Positions 32,576 to 40,626 of a stretch of DNA of 64,000 bases are shown here, one piece after another. Location of the stretch: the NCBI RefSeq assembly GCF_023100845.1, contig NZ_CP095864.1:3844001-3908000 (forward strand), in the 5' to 3' direction. The notes under the pieces were generated by a model. It searched no databases. It was given only the letters and a program-made list of their open reading frames with translations, and was not told where the DNA came from. This DNA comes from Gordonia sp. PP30 (GTDB lineage: Bacteria > Actinomycetota > Actinomycetes > Mycobacteriales > Mycobacteriaceae). Position 1 is the stretch's first letter. Each line of letters starts with the position of its first letter. A program made the position numbers and the translations under genes.

Positions 32576-33195
32576 CGGCCCTTGGCGGCCGACGGCTTGG
32601 CGCGCATGATCTCGTCGTACGCGGCGCCGTAGTTCTCGGCCAGCTGCTCCGGCGAGAACGAGGCCTTGCCGATCACGAAGTGCAGGTTCGCGGCCTTGTC
32701 GACGCGGAAGTTGATCTTGCCGCCCTTGATGTCGTTGACGGCCTTGGTGACGTCGACGGTCACGGTGCCGGTCTTCGGGTTCGGCATCAGGCCGCGCGGG
32801 CCGAGGACACGCGCGATACGGCCGACCTTGGCCATCTGGTCCGGGGTGGCGATCGCGGCGTCGAAATCGAGCCAGCCGCCCTGGATCTTCTCGATCAGAT
32901 CCTCGGCGCCGACCTCGTCGGCACCCGCGGCGAGGGCCTCATTGGCCTTGTCGCCGGCGGCGAAGACGATGACCTTGGCGGTCTTACCGGTGCCGTTCGG
33001 CAGGTTGACGGTGCCGCGGACCATCTGATCGGCCTTGCGGGGATCGACGCCCAGGCGGACGGCGACCTCGACGGTCGAATCGGTGTTCTTCGAGGAGGTC
33101 TCCTTCGCGAGGGTCACAGCCTCCAGCGGGCTGTACAGCGCGTCGCGATCGATCTTCTCGGCGGCGGCCTGGTAGGCCTTGCTCTTCTTGCTCAT
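32479..33195 (-). CDS. rplA: 50S ribosomal protein L1
   Basis: 238 residues, full length. L1 forms the mobile stalk that moves E-site tRNA and in many bacteria represses its own operon. Landmarks are the N-terminal basic segment, [37 protein letters not shown] and [13 protein letters not shown]. The start is ATG 33195 with GAAGGAACA upstream. It follows rplK by 143 bp, longer than usual because a repeat sits between them. Confidence 0.99.
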   Translation of the reverse strand: MSKKSKAYQAAAEKIDRDALYSPLEAVTLAKETSSKNTDSTVEVAVRLGVDPRKADQMVRGTVNLPNGTGKTAKVIVFAAGDKANEALAAGADEVGAEDLIEKIQGGWLDFDAAIATPDQMAKVGRIARVLGPRGLMPNPKTGTVTVDVTKAVNDIKGGKINFRVDKAANLHFVIGKASFSPEQLAENYGAAYDEIMRAKPSAAKGRYLKKITVSTNTGPGIPVDPSVSRNFTDAEQG

Positions 33196-33276
33196 GTGCT
33201 CTGTTCCTTCTTCTCGGCCGTGCCGGCCGGGAGTGAGTGGTTAGTGGGCCGAGCGCGGCCCTCCCACGGGTGATTT

Positions 33277-33325
33277 CGCCCTTCGCCCTTCGCCCTTCGA
33301 CAAGCTCAGGGAGCGAAAGGGCAGG
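33277..33325. repeat. CGCCCTT triplication and TTCGACAAGCTCAGG repeat between rplK and rplA
   Basis: CGCCCTT occurs three times in tandem (33277-33297), then CGACAAGCTCAGGGAGCGAA. The word TTCGACAAGCTCAG is repeated at 53356-53370. It lies 14 bases past the rplK stop on the minus strand, inside what should be one transcript. Confidence 0.7.
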
Positions 33326-33338
33326 GAGCGACGACAGG

Positions 33339-33773
33339 TCAGCCCTCGACGGTGATACCCATCGAGCGGGCGGTACCGGCGATGATCCGGGCTCCGGCCT
33401 CGACGTCGTTGGCGTTGAGGTCCTCGGCCTTGGTCTTCGCGATCTCGCGAAGCTGGTCCATGGTGACCTTGCCGACCTTGTTGGTGTGCGGCTCGCCCGA
33501 ACCCTTCTGCAGACCCGCGGCCTTGAGCAGCAGCTTGGCAGCCGGGGGCGTCTTCAGCTTGAAGTCGAACGAGCGGTCTTCGTACACGAAGATCTCGACC
33601 GGGATCACGTTGCCGCGCTGGCTCTCGGTCGCGGCGTTGTACGCCTTGCAGAACTCCATGATGTTCACGCCGTGCTGACCGAGCGCCGGACCCACGGGCG
33701 GGGCGGGGTTGGCCGCACCGGCCTGGATCTGGAGCTTGATGATCCCGGCGATCTTCTTCTTCTTGGGAGGCAT
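33339..33773 (-). CDS. rplK: 50S ribosomal protein L11
   Basis: 144 residues, full length. L11 binds the GTPase-associated region of 23S rRNA and is needed for (p)ppGpp synthesis by RelA on starved ribosomes. The N-terminal Pro-containing segment ([20 protein letters not shown]) and FCKAYNA are typical; the C-domain has GTARSMGI at the end. The start is ATG 33773 with AAAAGGA upstream. It lies 80 bp after nusG. Confidence 0.99.
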
Positions 33774-33853
33774 CTCTCTTTGTCCTTTTTCTTCACACTC
33801 CGCGCACGCTGGATACGCGGAAGTCTCTTAGTGGGCGGCGGTGGCCGGAACGG

Positions 33854-34660
33854 CTACAGCTTCTCCACCTGGTTGAAGCCCAGCTCGACCGGGGTCTCGC
33901 GACCGAAGATCGAGACGAGGACCTTGACCTTGCGCTGCTCGGTGTTGATCTCGCTGATCGACGCCGGCAGGGTCGCGAACGGACCGTCCATGACGGTGAC
34001 CGACTCGCCGATCTCGAAGTCGACCTCGACCAGGTTCGACGCGGCGGCCGCGGCGGCCTCGACACTCCCGCCGACGGCGGCGGCCGCGGCGGCCTTCTCG
34101 GCCTTGCGGACCTCGGAGCGCGGCACCAGGAACTGGAGCACCTCCTTGATCGACAGCGCCGACGGCACGTTCGGGGTCACCCCGACGAAGCCGGTAACGC
34201 CGGGCGTGTTGCGCACCGCGCCCCACGACTCGTCGTTCAGGTCCATGCGCACCAGGATGTAGCCGGGCAGCACCTTGCGGTTGACCTTCTTGGGCTGACC
34301 GTTCTTGATCTCGGTGACCTCTTCGGCAGGCACGACGACCTCGAAGATGTAGTCGCCCACGTCCAGGTTCTGGACACGGGTCTCGAGGTTGGCCTTCACC
34401 TTGTTCTCGTAGCCGGCGTACGAGTGGATCACGTACCAGTCGCCGGGCTGACGACGCAGCTCACGCTTCTTGGCCTCGATCGGGTCTTCCTCGACCTCGG
34501 GCTCAGCCGCCGGGGCGGCCTCCTCGGCCGGGGTCTCCTCGGCCTCGGGAGCGTCGACGTCGACCGGCGCCGCGTCCGCCACGACGTCGTCGGCCTGGGC
34601 GGCCTCGACCGTCGCGTCAACCGTCTCCGGCGATTCGATCTCGTTCTCCGGGGTGCTCAT
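33854..34660 (-). CDS. nusG: Transcription termination/antitermination factor NusG
   Basis: 268 residues. About 80 N-terminal residues are acidic, Ala/Glu-rich and low complexity, as in other actinobacterial NusG. The NGN domain follows ([20 protein letters not shown]), with [11 protein letters not shown]. An Ala-rich insertion of about 25 residues ([20 protein letters not shown]) lies between NGN and KOW and is longer than in M. tuberculosis as far as I recall. The KOW domain contains [15 protein letters not shown]. It couples RNA polymerase to the ribosome and Rho. It lies 70 bp after secE. Confidence 0.97.
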   Translation of the reverse strand: MSTPENEIESPETVDATVEAAQADDVVADAAPVDVDAPEAEETPAEEAAPAAEPEVEEDPIEAKKRELRRQPGDWYVIHSYAGYENKVKANLETRVQNLDVGDYIFEVVVPAEEVTEIKNGQPKKVNRKVLPGYILVRMDLNDESWGAVRNTPGVTGFVGVTPNVPSALSIKEVLQFLVPRSEVRKAEKAAAAAAVGGSVEAAAAAASNLVEVDFEIGESVTVMDGPFATLPASISEINTEQRKVKVLVSIFGRETPVELGFNQVEKL

Positions 34661-34730
34661 GCGCGCCCACGCTCCTTCATTGCCACTGTTCTTACCTTGT
34701 TCCCGCGGGGCTCACGCCCACCGGCGCCGG

Positions 34731-35144
34731 TCAACCGAAGACCAGCAGCGCCAGCTTCGCGAAGCCGATGTCCAGGCCCGAGATGACCGCGGTCACCAGC
34801 GCCACGAAGATCAGCACGGCGATCGCGTACACGACCATCTCGCGCCGCGTGGGCCAGATGACCTTCTTCAGCTCGGCGACGACCTGCCGCAGGAAGATCC
34901 AGATCCGCACGAACGGGTTCCGGCCGCCATCGGCGTCACCCTCTTCGGCGGCGACGTCGACCACGCCCACCTTGCCCGGCAGCGTGTCGCCACCGGCGGT
35001 CCGGCGCTCCCGCGCGCGGCGCTTGCCGCGCGGCCGCATCTCGTCGGCCTCGATCACATCGACGTCGATACCGGTGGTGTCGACGTCGCCGCCGGTCGTC
35101 GGCTCCGCGTCGTTCTCCGGAGCCTTGCGATCGCGCTTGGCCAC
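34731..35144 (-). CDS. secE: Protein translocase subunit SecE
   Basis: 137 residues from GTG 35144 (VAKRDRKAPEND); upstream in-frame codons run into tRNA-Trp and are excluded. The N-terminal ~75 residues are charged, low-complexity and cytoplasmic. The conserved amphipathic helix and single membrane segment follow (FLRQVVAELKKVIWPTRREM, then VVYAIAVLIFVALVTAVISG). SecE clamps the SecY channel. The ribosome-binding site is weak (GGTGAG). It is followed by nusG in the usual order. Confidence 0.96.
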   Translation of the reverse strand: MAKRDRKAPENDAEPTTGGDVDTTGIDVDVIEADEMRPRGKRRARERRTAGGDTLPGKVGVVDVAAEEGDADGGRNPFVRIWIFLRQVVAELKKVIWPTRREMVVYAIAVLIFVALVTAVISGLDIGFAKLALLVFG

Positions 35145-35215
35145 GTACTCACCGATCCCTTCGTCTACCTCCGCCCCAGGCGGGGGTCCGCGTGGTCTAT
35201 GCGGATGTCGGGTTG

Positions 35216-35288
<73 letters not shown>

Positions 35289-35447
35289 TGGCACCGGTCC
35301 GGAGACCGGCACTGTCTCGAGCCTAACAACACCAACGCGCCACCCTATGGGCAGCGCGCAAGCCTAGGTAAACCCTCGACTCGATTAGTGTAGAGCACTC
35401 CCGGCGCGCAGGCCAAAACGGCCGGGAGGCTCCGCGGTCGTCGCCTT

Positions 35448-35608
35448 GTGTCGCGTGTCGAAAATTGTTGAATGGTTGCCGTGCGTCAGATGGGCGGCTG
35501 GCAAGGCGGGGGAGGGAGGGATACCGGTAGGTATCCTGACCGACGACAACGCCGCCAGGCGTTCATCTGGCCGCGGCATACCGTCAATGAATTTTCGACA
35601 CGCGACAC
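35448..35608. mobile_element. 161-bp near-palindromic element with 19-bp perfect terminal inverted repeats (MITE-like)
   Basis: The left end GTGTCGCGTGTCGAAAATT (35448-35466) is the exact complement of the right end (35590-35608). Inward of the ends, the two arms stay about 70% complementary for a further ~40 bases, sharing CAGATG and CTGGC blocks. The centre has GGATACC and GGTATCC around GGTA. No frame codes for protein. The right end touches the hadAB stop codon. No clear target duplication was seen. Confidence 0.75.
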
Positions 35609-36702
35609 TAATTGAACTGCACGACGACGGTGGCTCGCCCGAAGATCTTGCGGTCGCCCTGCTTGGCGGTCAGCGCGATGGTGCCGCGGCGCGTCTCCGG
35701 GTCCAGGGCACGGACCTTGCCGGTGAACTCGACCGTCGCACTGTGGTCCTCGGGAACGTAGACCGGGCTGGTGAACCGCACGTTGTACTCGCAGAACGCG
35801 GCCGGATCGCCGACGAACTCGGACACGTAGGTGGCACCGAGACCCATGGTCTGCATGCCGTGCGCGACGACGTCGTCCATACCGCCGGACGCCTTGATGA
35901 CGTGGTCGGAGAAGTGGATCGGATTCGGGTCGCCGGCCACCCCGGCATAGTTGACGAGGTTGCCGCGGGTCAGCAGGAAGGTCTTGGCCGGCAGTTCCTG
36001 TCCGACGGTGAGCGTGTCGAAGTCGATCGCGGCGTACGCGGCCGGGCGGTCCGCCGGATCGGCCGTTTCGTAGAGGCCGCCCTCGCGGTCGACGGTCTTG
36101 CCGGGGTCACCCGCGGCGTCGACCTTCATCATCACGTGCTCGATCGACTCCTCCAGTTCCTCGGGCACCTTGAGGCCGGGGCGGGCGGCGATCGACGTGT
36201 ACGTCGTCATGATCGGCTCGTCGTGCTGATCGCAGATGATGTTCTTGGTGACCATGAGGTCGATGACCTCCGGGCTGGTGATGTGCCGGAACGAGTCCAG
36301 CGACACGTCGCAGATCAGCCGGTCGCCGACCTTCATCGGGCGGTGGTAGACGAGGCGCTGATCGGTCTGCATGATCTGCCACAGGTCGTAACCGGTCACG
36401 ACCTCCTCGAAGAGCTTCCGCTGGGCGATGATGCCCATCACCGAGACGAAGGTCGGATGAGCCACGAGCGTGTCGTGCCCGTACTCGGCGGCGCCGGCTT
36501 CGCTCCAATGCGTGGGATGCGCGTCTTGCACGGCGAGCGCGTGCTTGCGGACCTCTTCGCGGCCGACCTCGTAGTAGTCGTCGACGGTGTAGTGGTAGCC
36601 CACCACCGAGGCCGTGTGCTCGGCGATCTCGTCGGGTGTCAGCTCACCCGATCCCAGCGCGTCCAGTGAGCTCTTGATCTGCTCGTCGTTCAGCTCGGTC
36701 AT
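35608..36702 (-). CDS. hadAB: Fused (3R)-hydroxyacyl-ACP dehydratase HadA/HadB
   Basis: 364 residues, two hot-dog domains in one chain. The HadA-like half (about 25-170) has the FAS1-type N-terminal hot-dog form (ALAVQDAHPTHWSE). The HadB-like half (about 215-360) has the catalytic GDPNPIHFSD motif with Asp and His. In M. tuberculosis HadA and HadB are separate proteins that dimerise; the fusion is known from related genera. The enzyme dehydrates long 3-hydroxyacyl-ACP in FAS-II mycolate elongation. ATG 36702 is favoured over 36705 by spacing to GAGGAG. No hadC follows; a 161-bp element and tRNA-Trp come next. Confidence 0.93.
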   Translation of the reverse strand: MTELNDEQIKSSLDALGSGELTPDEIAEHTASVVGYHYTVDDYYEVGREEVRKHALAVQDAHPTHWSEAGAAEYGHDTLVAHPTFVSVMGIIAQRKLFEEVVTGYDLWQIMQTDQRLVYHRPMKVGDRLICDVSLDSFRHITSPEVIDLMVTKNIICDQHDEPIMTTYTSIAARPGLKVPEELEESIEHVMMKVDAAGDPGKTVDREGGLYETADPADRPAAYAAIDFDTLTVGQELPAKTFLLTRGNLVNYAGVAGDPNPIHFSDHVIKASGGMDDVVAHGMQTMGLGATYVSEFVGDPAAFCEYNVRFTSPVYVPEDHSATVEFTGKVRALDPETRRGTIALTAKQGDRKIFGRATVVVQFN

Positions 36703-36810
36703 CATCTCTCCTCACGCTCGACGCCGGGCGGGAGCGGGCTGTGCTCACGCCCCGGCTGGTGGCAACGAAGCCTGCCAGATTCTGCTACCGGGACGACGCC
36801 GGAAACAAAT

Positions 36811-36845
36811 CAGCGGGCCGTCTCCGGATGGGAGACGGCCCGCTG
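36811..36845 (-). terminator. Terminator hairpin after rpmG
   Basis: CAGCGGGCCGTCTCC pairs perfectly with GGAGACGGCCCGCTG (15 bp), with a 5-base loop. On the minus strand it is followed by ATTTGTTT, a fair U-rich tail. It separates rpmG from hadAB. Confidence 0.85.
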
Positions 36846-36894
36846 ATCGTGGTTCATCGGTCGCCCGAAGGCGCCGTTCACCAGGGAGAACGCG

Positions 36895-37062
36895 TCAGCG
36901 CGATTCCTTGTGCGCCTGGTGCGTACCGCAATTCGGGCAGAACTTCTTCAGCTCGAGGCGATCAGGATCGTTGCGACGATTCTTCTTGGTGATGTAGTTG
37001 CGGTGCTTGCACACCTCGCAGGCCAGGGTGATCTTCGGCCGCACGTCGGTTGAGGAAGCCAT
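36895..37062 (-). CDS. rpmG: 50S ribosomal protein L33
   Basis: 55 residues. The zinc-ribbon cysteines are intact: CEVCKH near residue 14 and CPNCGTH near residue 43, so this is the Zn-binding (C+) paralogue of L33. [18 protein letters not shown] is conserved in actinobacterial L33. ATG 37062 has GAAAGAAGGCAAGGAC upstream. It lies downstream of tRNA-Met/Thr, and a terminator follows. A Zn-free paralogue would be expected elsewhere if the organism has a Zur regulon. Confidence 0.97.
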   Translation of the reverse strand: MASSTDVRPKITLACEVCKHRNYITKKNRRNDPDRLELKKFCPNCGTHQAHKESR

Positions 37063-37153
37063 GTCCTTGCCTTCTTTCGCGTCTTACTCTGTCTACGGCC
37101 GCTGCTCACGTCGGCCCGATCAAGGGCGGACTCGCGGGAGCTGCCGCATTGTG

Positions 37154-37227
37154 TAGCGGTGCGGGGACTCGATCCCCGGACCTCACGATTATGAGTCGTG
37201 CGCTCTAACCAGCTGAGCTACACCGCC
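37154..37227 (-). tRNA. tRNA-Met (CAT anticodon)
   Basis: 74 nt. The acceptor GGCGGTG pairs with CACCGCT (G-U at the first pair). The anticodon loop is CTCATAA and the T-arm is GGGGATCGAGTCCCC. The paired acceptor end is an elongator feature, so elongator Met is favoured over the initiator. Confidence 0.95.
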
Positions 37228-37270
37228 CTGTTCGGTGCCGGTCGTCCTCGCGAACCACCCGCACCAAGCG

Positions 37271-37343
37271 AGCCCCCTGACGGAATCGAACCGTCGACCT
37301 TTTCCTTACCATGGAAACGCTCTGCCGACTGAGCTAAGGGGGC
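37271..37343 (-). tRNA. tRNA-Thr (GGT anticodon)
   Basis: 73 nt. The acceptor GCCCCCT pairs with AGGGGGC, the anticodon loop is ATGGTAA, the T-arm has GGTTCGATTCC, and U is the discriminator. The 3' CCA is not encoded. Confidence 0.97.
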
Positions 37344-37455
37344 GTATCCCTCCCGCACCGATCGGTGTGGGCGAGAAGCCTTCACGAGATTACACACGCT
37401 CTCCCCGGATGACCAAAACCGCTGGTCGTGACCGGTATTCGCATCTGTCTTCGCG

Positions 37456-37539
37456 TGGTGGCAGATGTAGGATTCGAACCTACGTAGCTTGCGCGACGGA
37501 TTTACAATCCGCTCCCTTTGGCCGCTCGGGCAATCTGCC
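37456..37539 (-). tRNA. tRNA-Tyr (GTA anticodon)
   Basis: 84 nt including an encoded CCA. The acceptor GGCAGAT pairs with ATCTGCC, the anticodon loop is TTGTAAA, and a long variable arm (class II) lies between CCGTC and GTAGG. It is the first of a Tyr-Thr-Met-rpmG series on the minus strand. Confidence 0.96.
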
Positions 37540-37680
37540 GTGTCGCCGGTGAAGGCAACGGGAGACAGAATACAACGAGATCCCGGGGTGCATCCAAACC
37601 GGCAGGTCAGGGCCCTCCCATTCGGCGACCGGACCGGCGCCTCGTGCGGAGCGGTGGCGTCGATGGCCTAGGCTGGGCGC

Positions 37681-38172
37681 ATGGCTGATTCTTCGTTTGA
37701 CGTGGTGAGCAAGATCGACCGCCAGGAGGTCGACAACGCCCTCAACCAGGCGGGCAAGGAACTCTCGCAGCGCTACGACTTCCGCGGCACCAACACCGGG
37801 ATCGAGTGGTCCGGCGAGGAGAAGATCGTGATCACCTCCGACGCCGAGGAGCGCGCGCTCGCCGGCCTCGAGGTGTTCAAGGAGAAGCTGATCCGCCGGG
37901 ACATCTCACTCAAGGCGTTCGACGCCGGTGAGCCCGTCGCCTCCGGCAAGACCTTCAAGATCACCGGCGAACTGGTCCAGGGCATCGACTCCGAGCACGC
38001 CAAGAAGATCTCGAAGAAGATCCGCGACGAGGGCCCCAAGGGCGTCAAGGCGCAGATCCAGGGCGACGAACTGCGCGTCTCGTCCAAGAAGCGCGACGAC
38101 CTGCAGGCCGTGATCGCGCTGCTCAAGGGCGAGGACTTCGGGATCGCTCTGCAGTTCGTGAACTATCGATAG
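37681..38172 (+). CDS. YajQ-family nucleotide-binding protein
   Basis: 163 residues, full length for the family. Conserved blocks are [27 protein letters not shown] and [18 protein letters not shown], then [15 protein letters not shown] and the C-terminal FVNYR. YajQ proteins have two RNP-like folds; some bind cyclic di-GMP and act with a transcription factor, others bind RNA. The role here is unknown. TAGGCT six bases before ATG 37681, without a ribosome-binding site, suggests a leaderless mRNA. It is divergent from tRNA-Tyr. Confidence 0.93.
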   Translation: MADSSFDVVSKIDRQEVDNALNQAGKELSQRYDFRGTNTGIEWSGEEKIVITSDAEERALAGLEVFKEKLIRRDISLKAFDAGEPVASGKTFKITGELVQGIDSEHAKKISKKIRDEGPKGVKAQIQGDELRVSSKKRDDLQAVIALLKGEDFGIALQFVNYR

Positions 38173-38476
38173 GTCGCGGCTGCCCCTGTGTTCGGCGGGC
38201 AGGCCGGGAGAATTTTGTCTTGCTTGTCCTCGCCGCCACGACGCTCGCCGCGAGCGAGCACGCCAGACTCCAGACAAGCGGCTGCGGGGGGCGCTGCGAC
38301 GAAAATTCTCCCGGCCTGCCCTCACGCAAGGGCCAGAGGCCGCTTCGCGGACGCCTGTCGAAGTGACCGGGGTTCGAGACCGCGGCTGCGGAGGGCGCTG
38401 CGACGAGATTTCCGCGGCCCACCCTCCCGATCAAGGACCAGAGTCCGCTTCGTGGACGCCCGGCGAAGTGACCCCG

Positions 38477-39066
38477 CTCCGCACGCTGGTTGAGGTGCGA
38501 CGAGCCCGCTGGGGCGAGGAGCCTCGAAACCAAGCCTCTAGAGACGAGGGCGCCGATACAGCACAGCCGGCGACGGGCGTGGCAGCGTCCGCTTCGTGGA
38601 CGCTCAGCGATGTGACCGGGCTTCGAGACTGCGGCTACCGGGGCGCTGCGACGAAAAATTCTCCCGACCGACCCACCTGAGGGCCGGCGGCCGCGTCGCG
38701 GACACCTGACGAAGCGACCGCTCCGCACGCTGGTTGAGGTGCGACGAGCCCACAGGGCGAGGAGCCTCGAAACCAAGCCTCTAGAGACGACGGCGCCGAT
38801 ACAACGCCGCCGGCGGTGGGCGTAGCAGCGTCCGCTTCGTGGACGCTCAGCGAAGTGACCGGGCTTCGAGACTACGGCTACCGGGGCGCTGCGACGAAAA
38901 CTCTCCCGGCCGACCCACCCGGGGGCCAGCGGCCGCGTCGCCGACACCTGACGAAGCGACCGCTCCGCACGCTGGTTGAGGTGCGACGAGCCCGCTAGGG
39001 CGAGGAGCCTCGAAACCAAGCCTCTAGAGACGAAGGCATCGATACAGCGCCGCCGGCGGTGGGCGT
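38477..39066. repeat. ~243-bp tandem repeat, about 2.4 copies
   Basis: Units start at 38477, 38721 and 38963 with CTCCGCACGCTGGTTGAGG, then GTGCGACGAGCCC, GGGCGAGGAGCCTCGAAACC, AAGCCTCTAGAGACGA, CGTCCGCTTCGTGGACGCTC, and CGGGGCGCTGCGACGAAAA. Units 1 and 2 are nearly identical along their whole length. The third is cut off by a copy of the palindromic repeat at 39067. Each unit contains an opposed pair of dispersed words (TTGAGG and CCTCGAAACC). Confidence 0.88.
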
Positions 39067-39130
39067 GGCAGCGTTCAGACGCAAAGGCAGCGCTCGCGAG
39101 CGCGCTGCTTCTGTATCAACCCGCTGCTGC
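39067..39130. repeat. Palindromic intergenic repeat, copy 3
   Basis: GGCAGCGTTC, then AGGCAGCGCTCGCGAGCGCG, CTGCTTCTGTATCAACC and CGCTGCTGCG. This is the same family as copies 1 and 2, which lie 38 kb away. It interrupts the third 243-bp unit. Confidence 0.75.
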
Positions 39131-39268
39131 GTGCCCGAGAATCGATGAGAGCCGGATCCGGTGACTGCACGCCACCTGACCACCGACGAACAGCACGGGA
39201 CACGAGAAGGGCGGCTTCGATACCTCGCCTCGCACCGGCGGGCTCGTCGACGGCTCAGCCGGCGGTGA

Positions 39269-39377
39269 GCGATCTGTCGCGGATCGTGTCGGGGCTGAAA
39301 CCTGTAGCGGACACACCGACGGATCCGACAGGATCCGCGACATCTGTTGACCGGCGGCACGATCCGCGACAGATCGC
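39269..39377. repeat. 20-bp perfect inverted repeat flanking 69 bp
   Basis: GCGATCTGTCGCGGATCGTG (39269-39288) is the exact reverse complement of 39358-39377. A third related word, GGATCCGCGACATCTGT, lies inside at about 39331. No coding frame is seen. Confidence 0.8.
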
Positions 39378-39400
39378 GCCGGGCCCGTATGCGGGACGGA

Positions 39401-39544
39401 TCAGAGGATGAGGGCGGACAGGGGGACGGTGACCGGGAAAGGCGCGGCCACCGTGAGGATCGCGTGGTGCCCGTCGTCGGGCAGCGCGTCGAACGTCTCG
39501 CGGGTGATCGGCCCCGGCGGCAGACCGAGGATCTCGCTGGTCAT
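39401..39544 (-). pseudogene. Fragment resembling the N-terminus of an Uma2-family endonuclease
   Basis: A 47-residue frame begins MTSEILGLPPGPITRETFDA and continues LPDDGHHAILTVAAPFPVTV before a stop. The first ~27 residues look like the start of Uma2 (DUF820) proteins, where LPDDGxRYELIDG normally follows. Here the text departs after LPDDGH and the rest of the ~190-residue protein is missing. An internal deletion or frameshift is likely. ATG 39553 (MAAMTSEI) is in frame too. It might still be expressed as a short peptide, but I consider it a remnant. Confidence 0.5.
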
Positions 39545-39647
39545 AGCGGCCATCTTAAGTTCGCCCCTCCCCCATGACCATCACTCAACGCGCGGCGGTC
39601 GGCGCGGACAAGCCCTTACCGGCCGGTTGTGGACAGTCTCGGCGACG

Positions 39648-40523
39648 TCAGAACTTCTGGCCGCCGTTGCGGGCCATCTCCTGCAGGCGGGCTATGCGGT
39701 CGGCCGTCGGCGGGTGGGTGGAGAAGAGCTTGCTCATCTTCTCTCCGGCGCGGAACGGGCTCTCGATCATCATGTGCGACTGCGTGGTGAGCTCGGGGGT
39801 CGGCGGCAGGGGCGCCATCGCGATCCCGCCGGAGATCTTGTTGAGCGCGGACGCGAGAGCGAGCGGGTCGCCGCTGAGCTCGGCACCGGAGGCGTCGGCC
39901 TGGTACTCCCGCGACCGGGACACCGACATCTGGATCACGGTCGCCGACAGCGGGCCGAGGATCGCGATCAGGATCATCGCGAGCGGGTTGACGCCGCCGT
40001 CGCGGTTGCCGCCGCCGAACATGCCGGCGAACATCGCGAAGTTGGCCAGGCCGGAGATCACCGCGGCCATCGCACCGGCGACGGAGCTGATCAGGATGTC
40101 GCGGTTGTAGACGTGGCTGAGTTCGTGGCCGATCACCGCGCGCAGCTCGCGCTCGTCGAGCAGTTCCATGATGCCGCTGGTGCAGCAGACCGCCGCGTTC
40201 TTCGGGTTGCGGCCGGTCGCGAAGGCGTTCGGCGACTCGGTGGGGCTAATGTACAGCGCGGGCATCGGCTGCTGGGCGCGGGTCGCGAGTTCACGCACCA
40301 TCGCGTAGAGCTGCGGCGCCTGCACCTCGGTGACCGGCTGCGCGTGCATGGCCTTCAGCGACAGCTTGGCGCTGTTGAAGTACGCGTAGGCGTTGGTGGC
40401 GATCGCGATCAGGACCGAGATCACCAGGATCGTCGTGTTCTGGAACGCCGCACCGATGCCGACGATGATCGCCGACATCAGTCCCATCAGGGCCGCGGTC
40501 TTCAACCCGTTGAACGAATGCAT
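39648..40523 (-). CDS. htpX: Membrane zinc metalloprotease HtpX
   Basis: 291 residues from ATG 40523, with AGAGGTGAC upstream. The M48 zinc motif HELSH is at 133-137 and the third ligand is in [11 protein letters not shown]. Two N-terminal membrane segments (about 10-27 and 30-48) and a further hydrophobic pair around 143-200 place the active site in the cytoplasm. It degrades misfolded membrane proteins under stress. It lies next to the polyprenyl synthase gene as in M. tuberculosis (Rv0563 next to grcC1, from memory). Confidence 0.96.
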   Translation of the reverse strand: MHSFNGLKTAALMGLMSAIIVGIGAAFQNTTILVISVLIAIATNAYAYFNSAKLSLKAMHAQPVTEVQAPQLYAMVRELATRAQQPMPALYISPTESPNAFATGRNPKNAAVCCTSGIMELLDERELRAVIGHELSHVYNRDILISSVAGAMAAVISGLANFAMFAGMFGGGNRDGGVNPLAMILIAILGPLSATVIQMSVSRSREYQADASGAELSGDPLALASALNKISGGIAMAPLPPTPELTTQSHMMIESPFRAGEKMSKLFSTHPPTADRIARLQEMARNGGQKF

Positions 40524-40543
40524 GTCACCTCTCCGTGGCGTGG

Positions 40544-40559
40544 TCTCGACTCCGCTCGA
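40544..40559. repeat. Dispersed TCTCGACTCCGCTCGA word
   Basis: A 16-bp word, also found at 43108-43123 and, in the reverse orientation, at 43068-43083 (one mismatch) and 49045-49060. All four copies lie between genes near gene starts or ends. It belongs to the broad GTCGA-rich repeat families of this genome. Confidence 0.7.
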
Positions 40560-40626
40560 CCATCTTGCAGCATCAACGACCGGAACCACCCGAAAGGTTC
40601 CACGCCGAGGGGAGCCGCGCCAGTCG

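Larger units (their letters stand above)
38173..39400. other. 1.2-kb repeat-rich non-coding interval
   Basis: There are no supported genes. It holds a degenerate leading segment (38220-38476) sharing CGCTGCGACGAAAATTCTCC-type words with the downstream units, a 243-bp tandem array (38477-39066), a palindromic repeat copy (39067-39130), and an inverted-repeat block (39269-39377). The open frames on both strands here follow the repeat unit and carry no recognisable domain. Confidence 0.75.

Noticed and set aside
38123-39019. A 298-codon minus-strand frame with repeating LVSRLLA and RPRSGRC phrases
   Set aside because: The phrases follow the 243-bp DNA repeat and neither a domain nor a ribosome-binding site is present.
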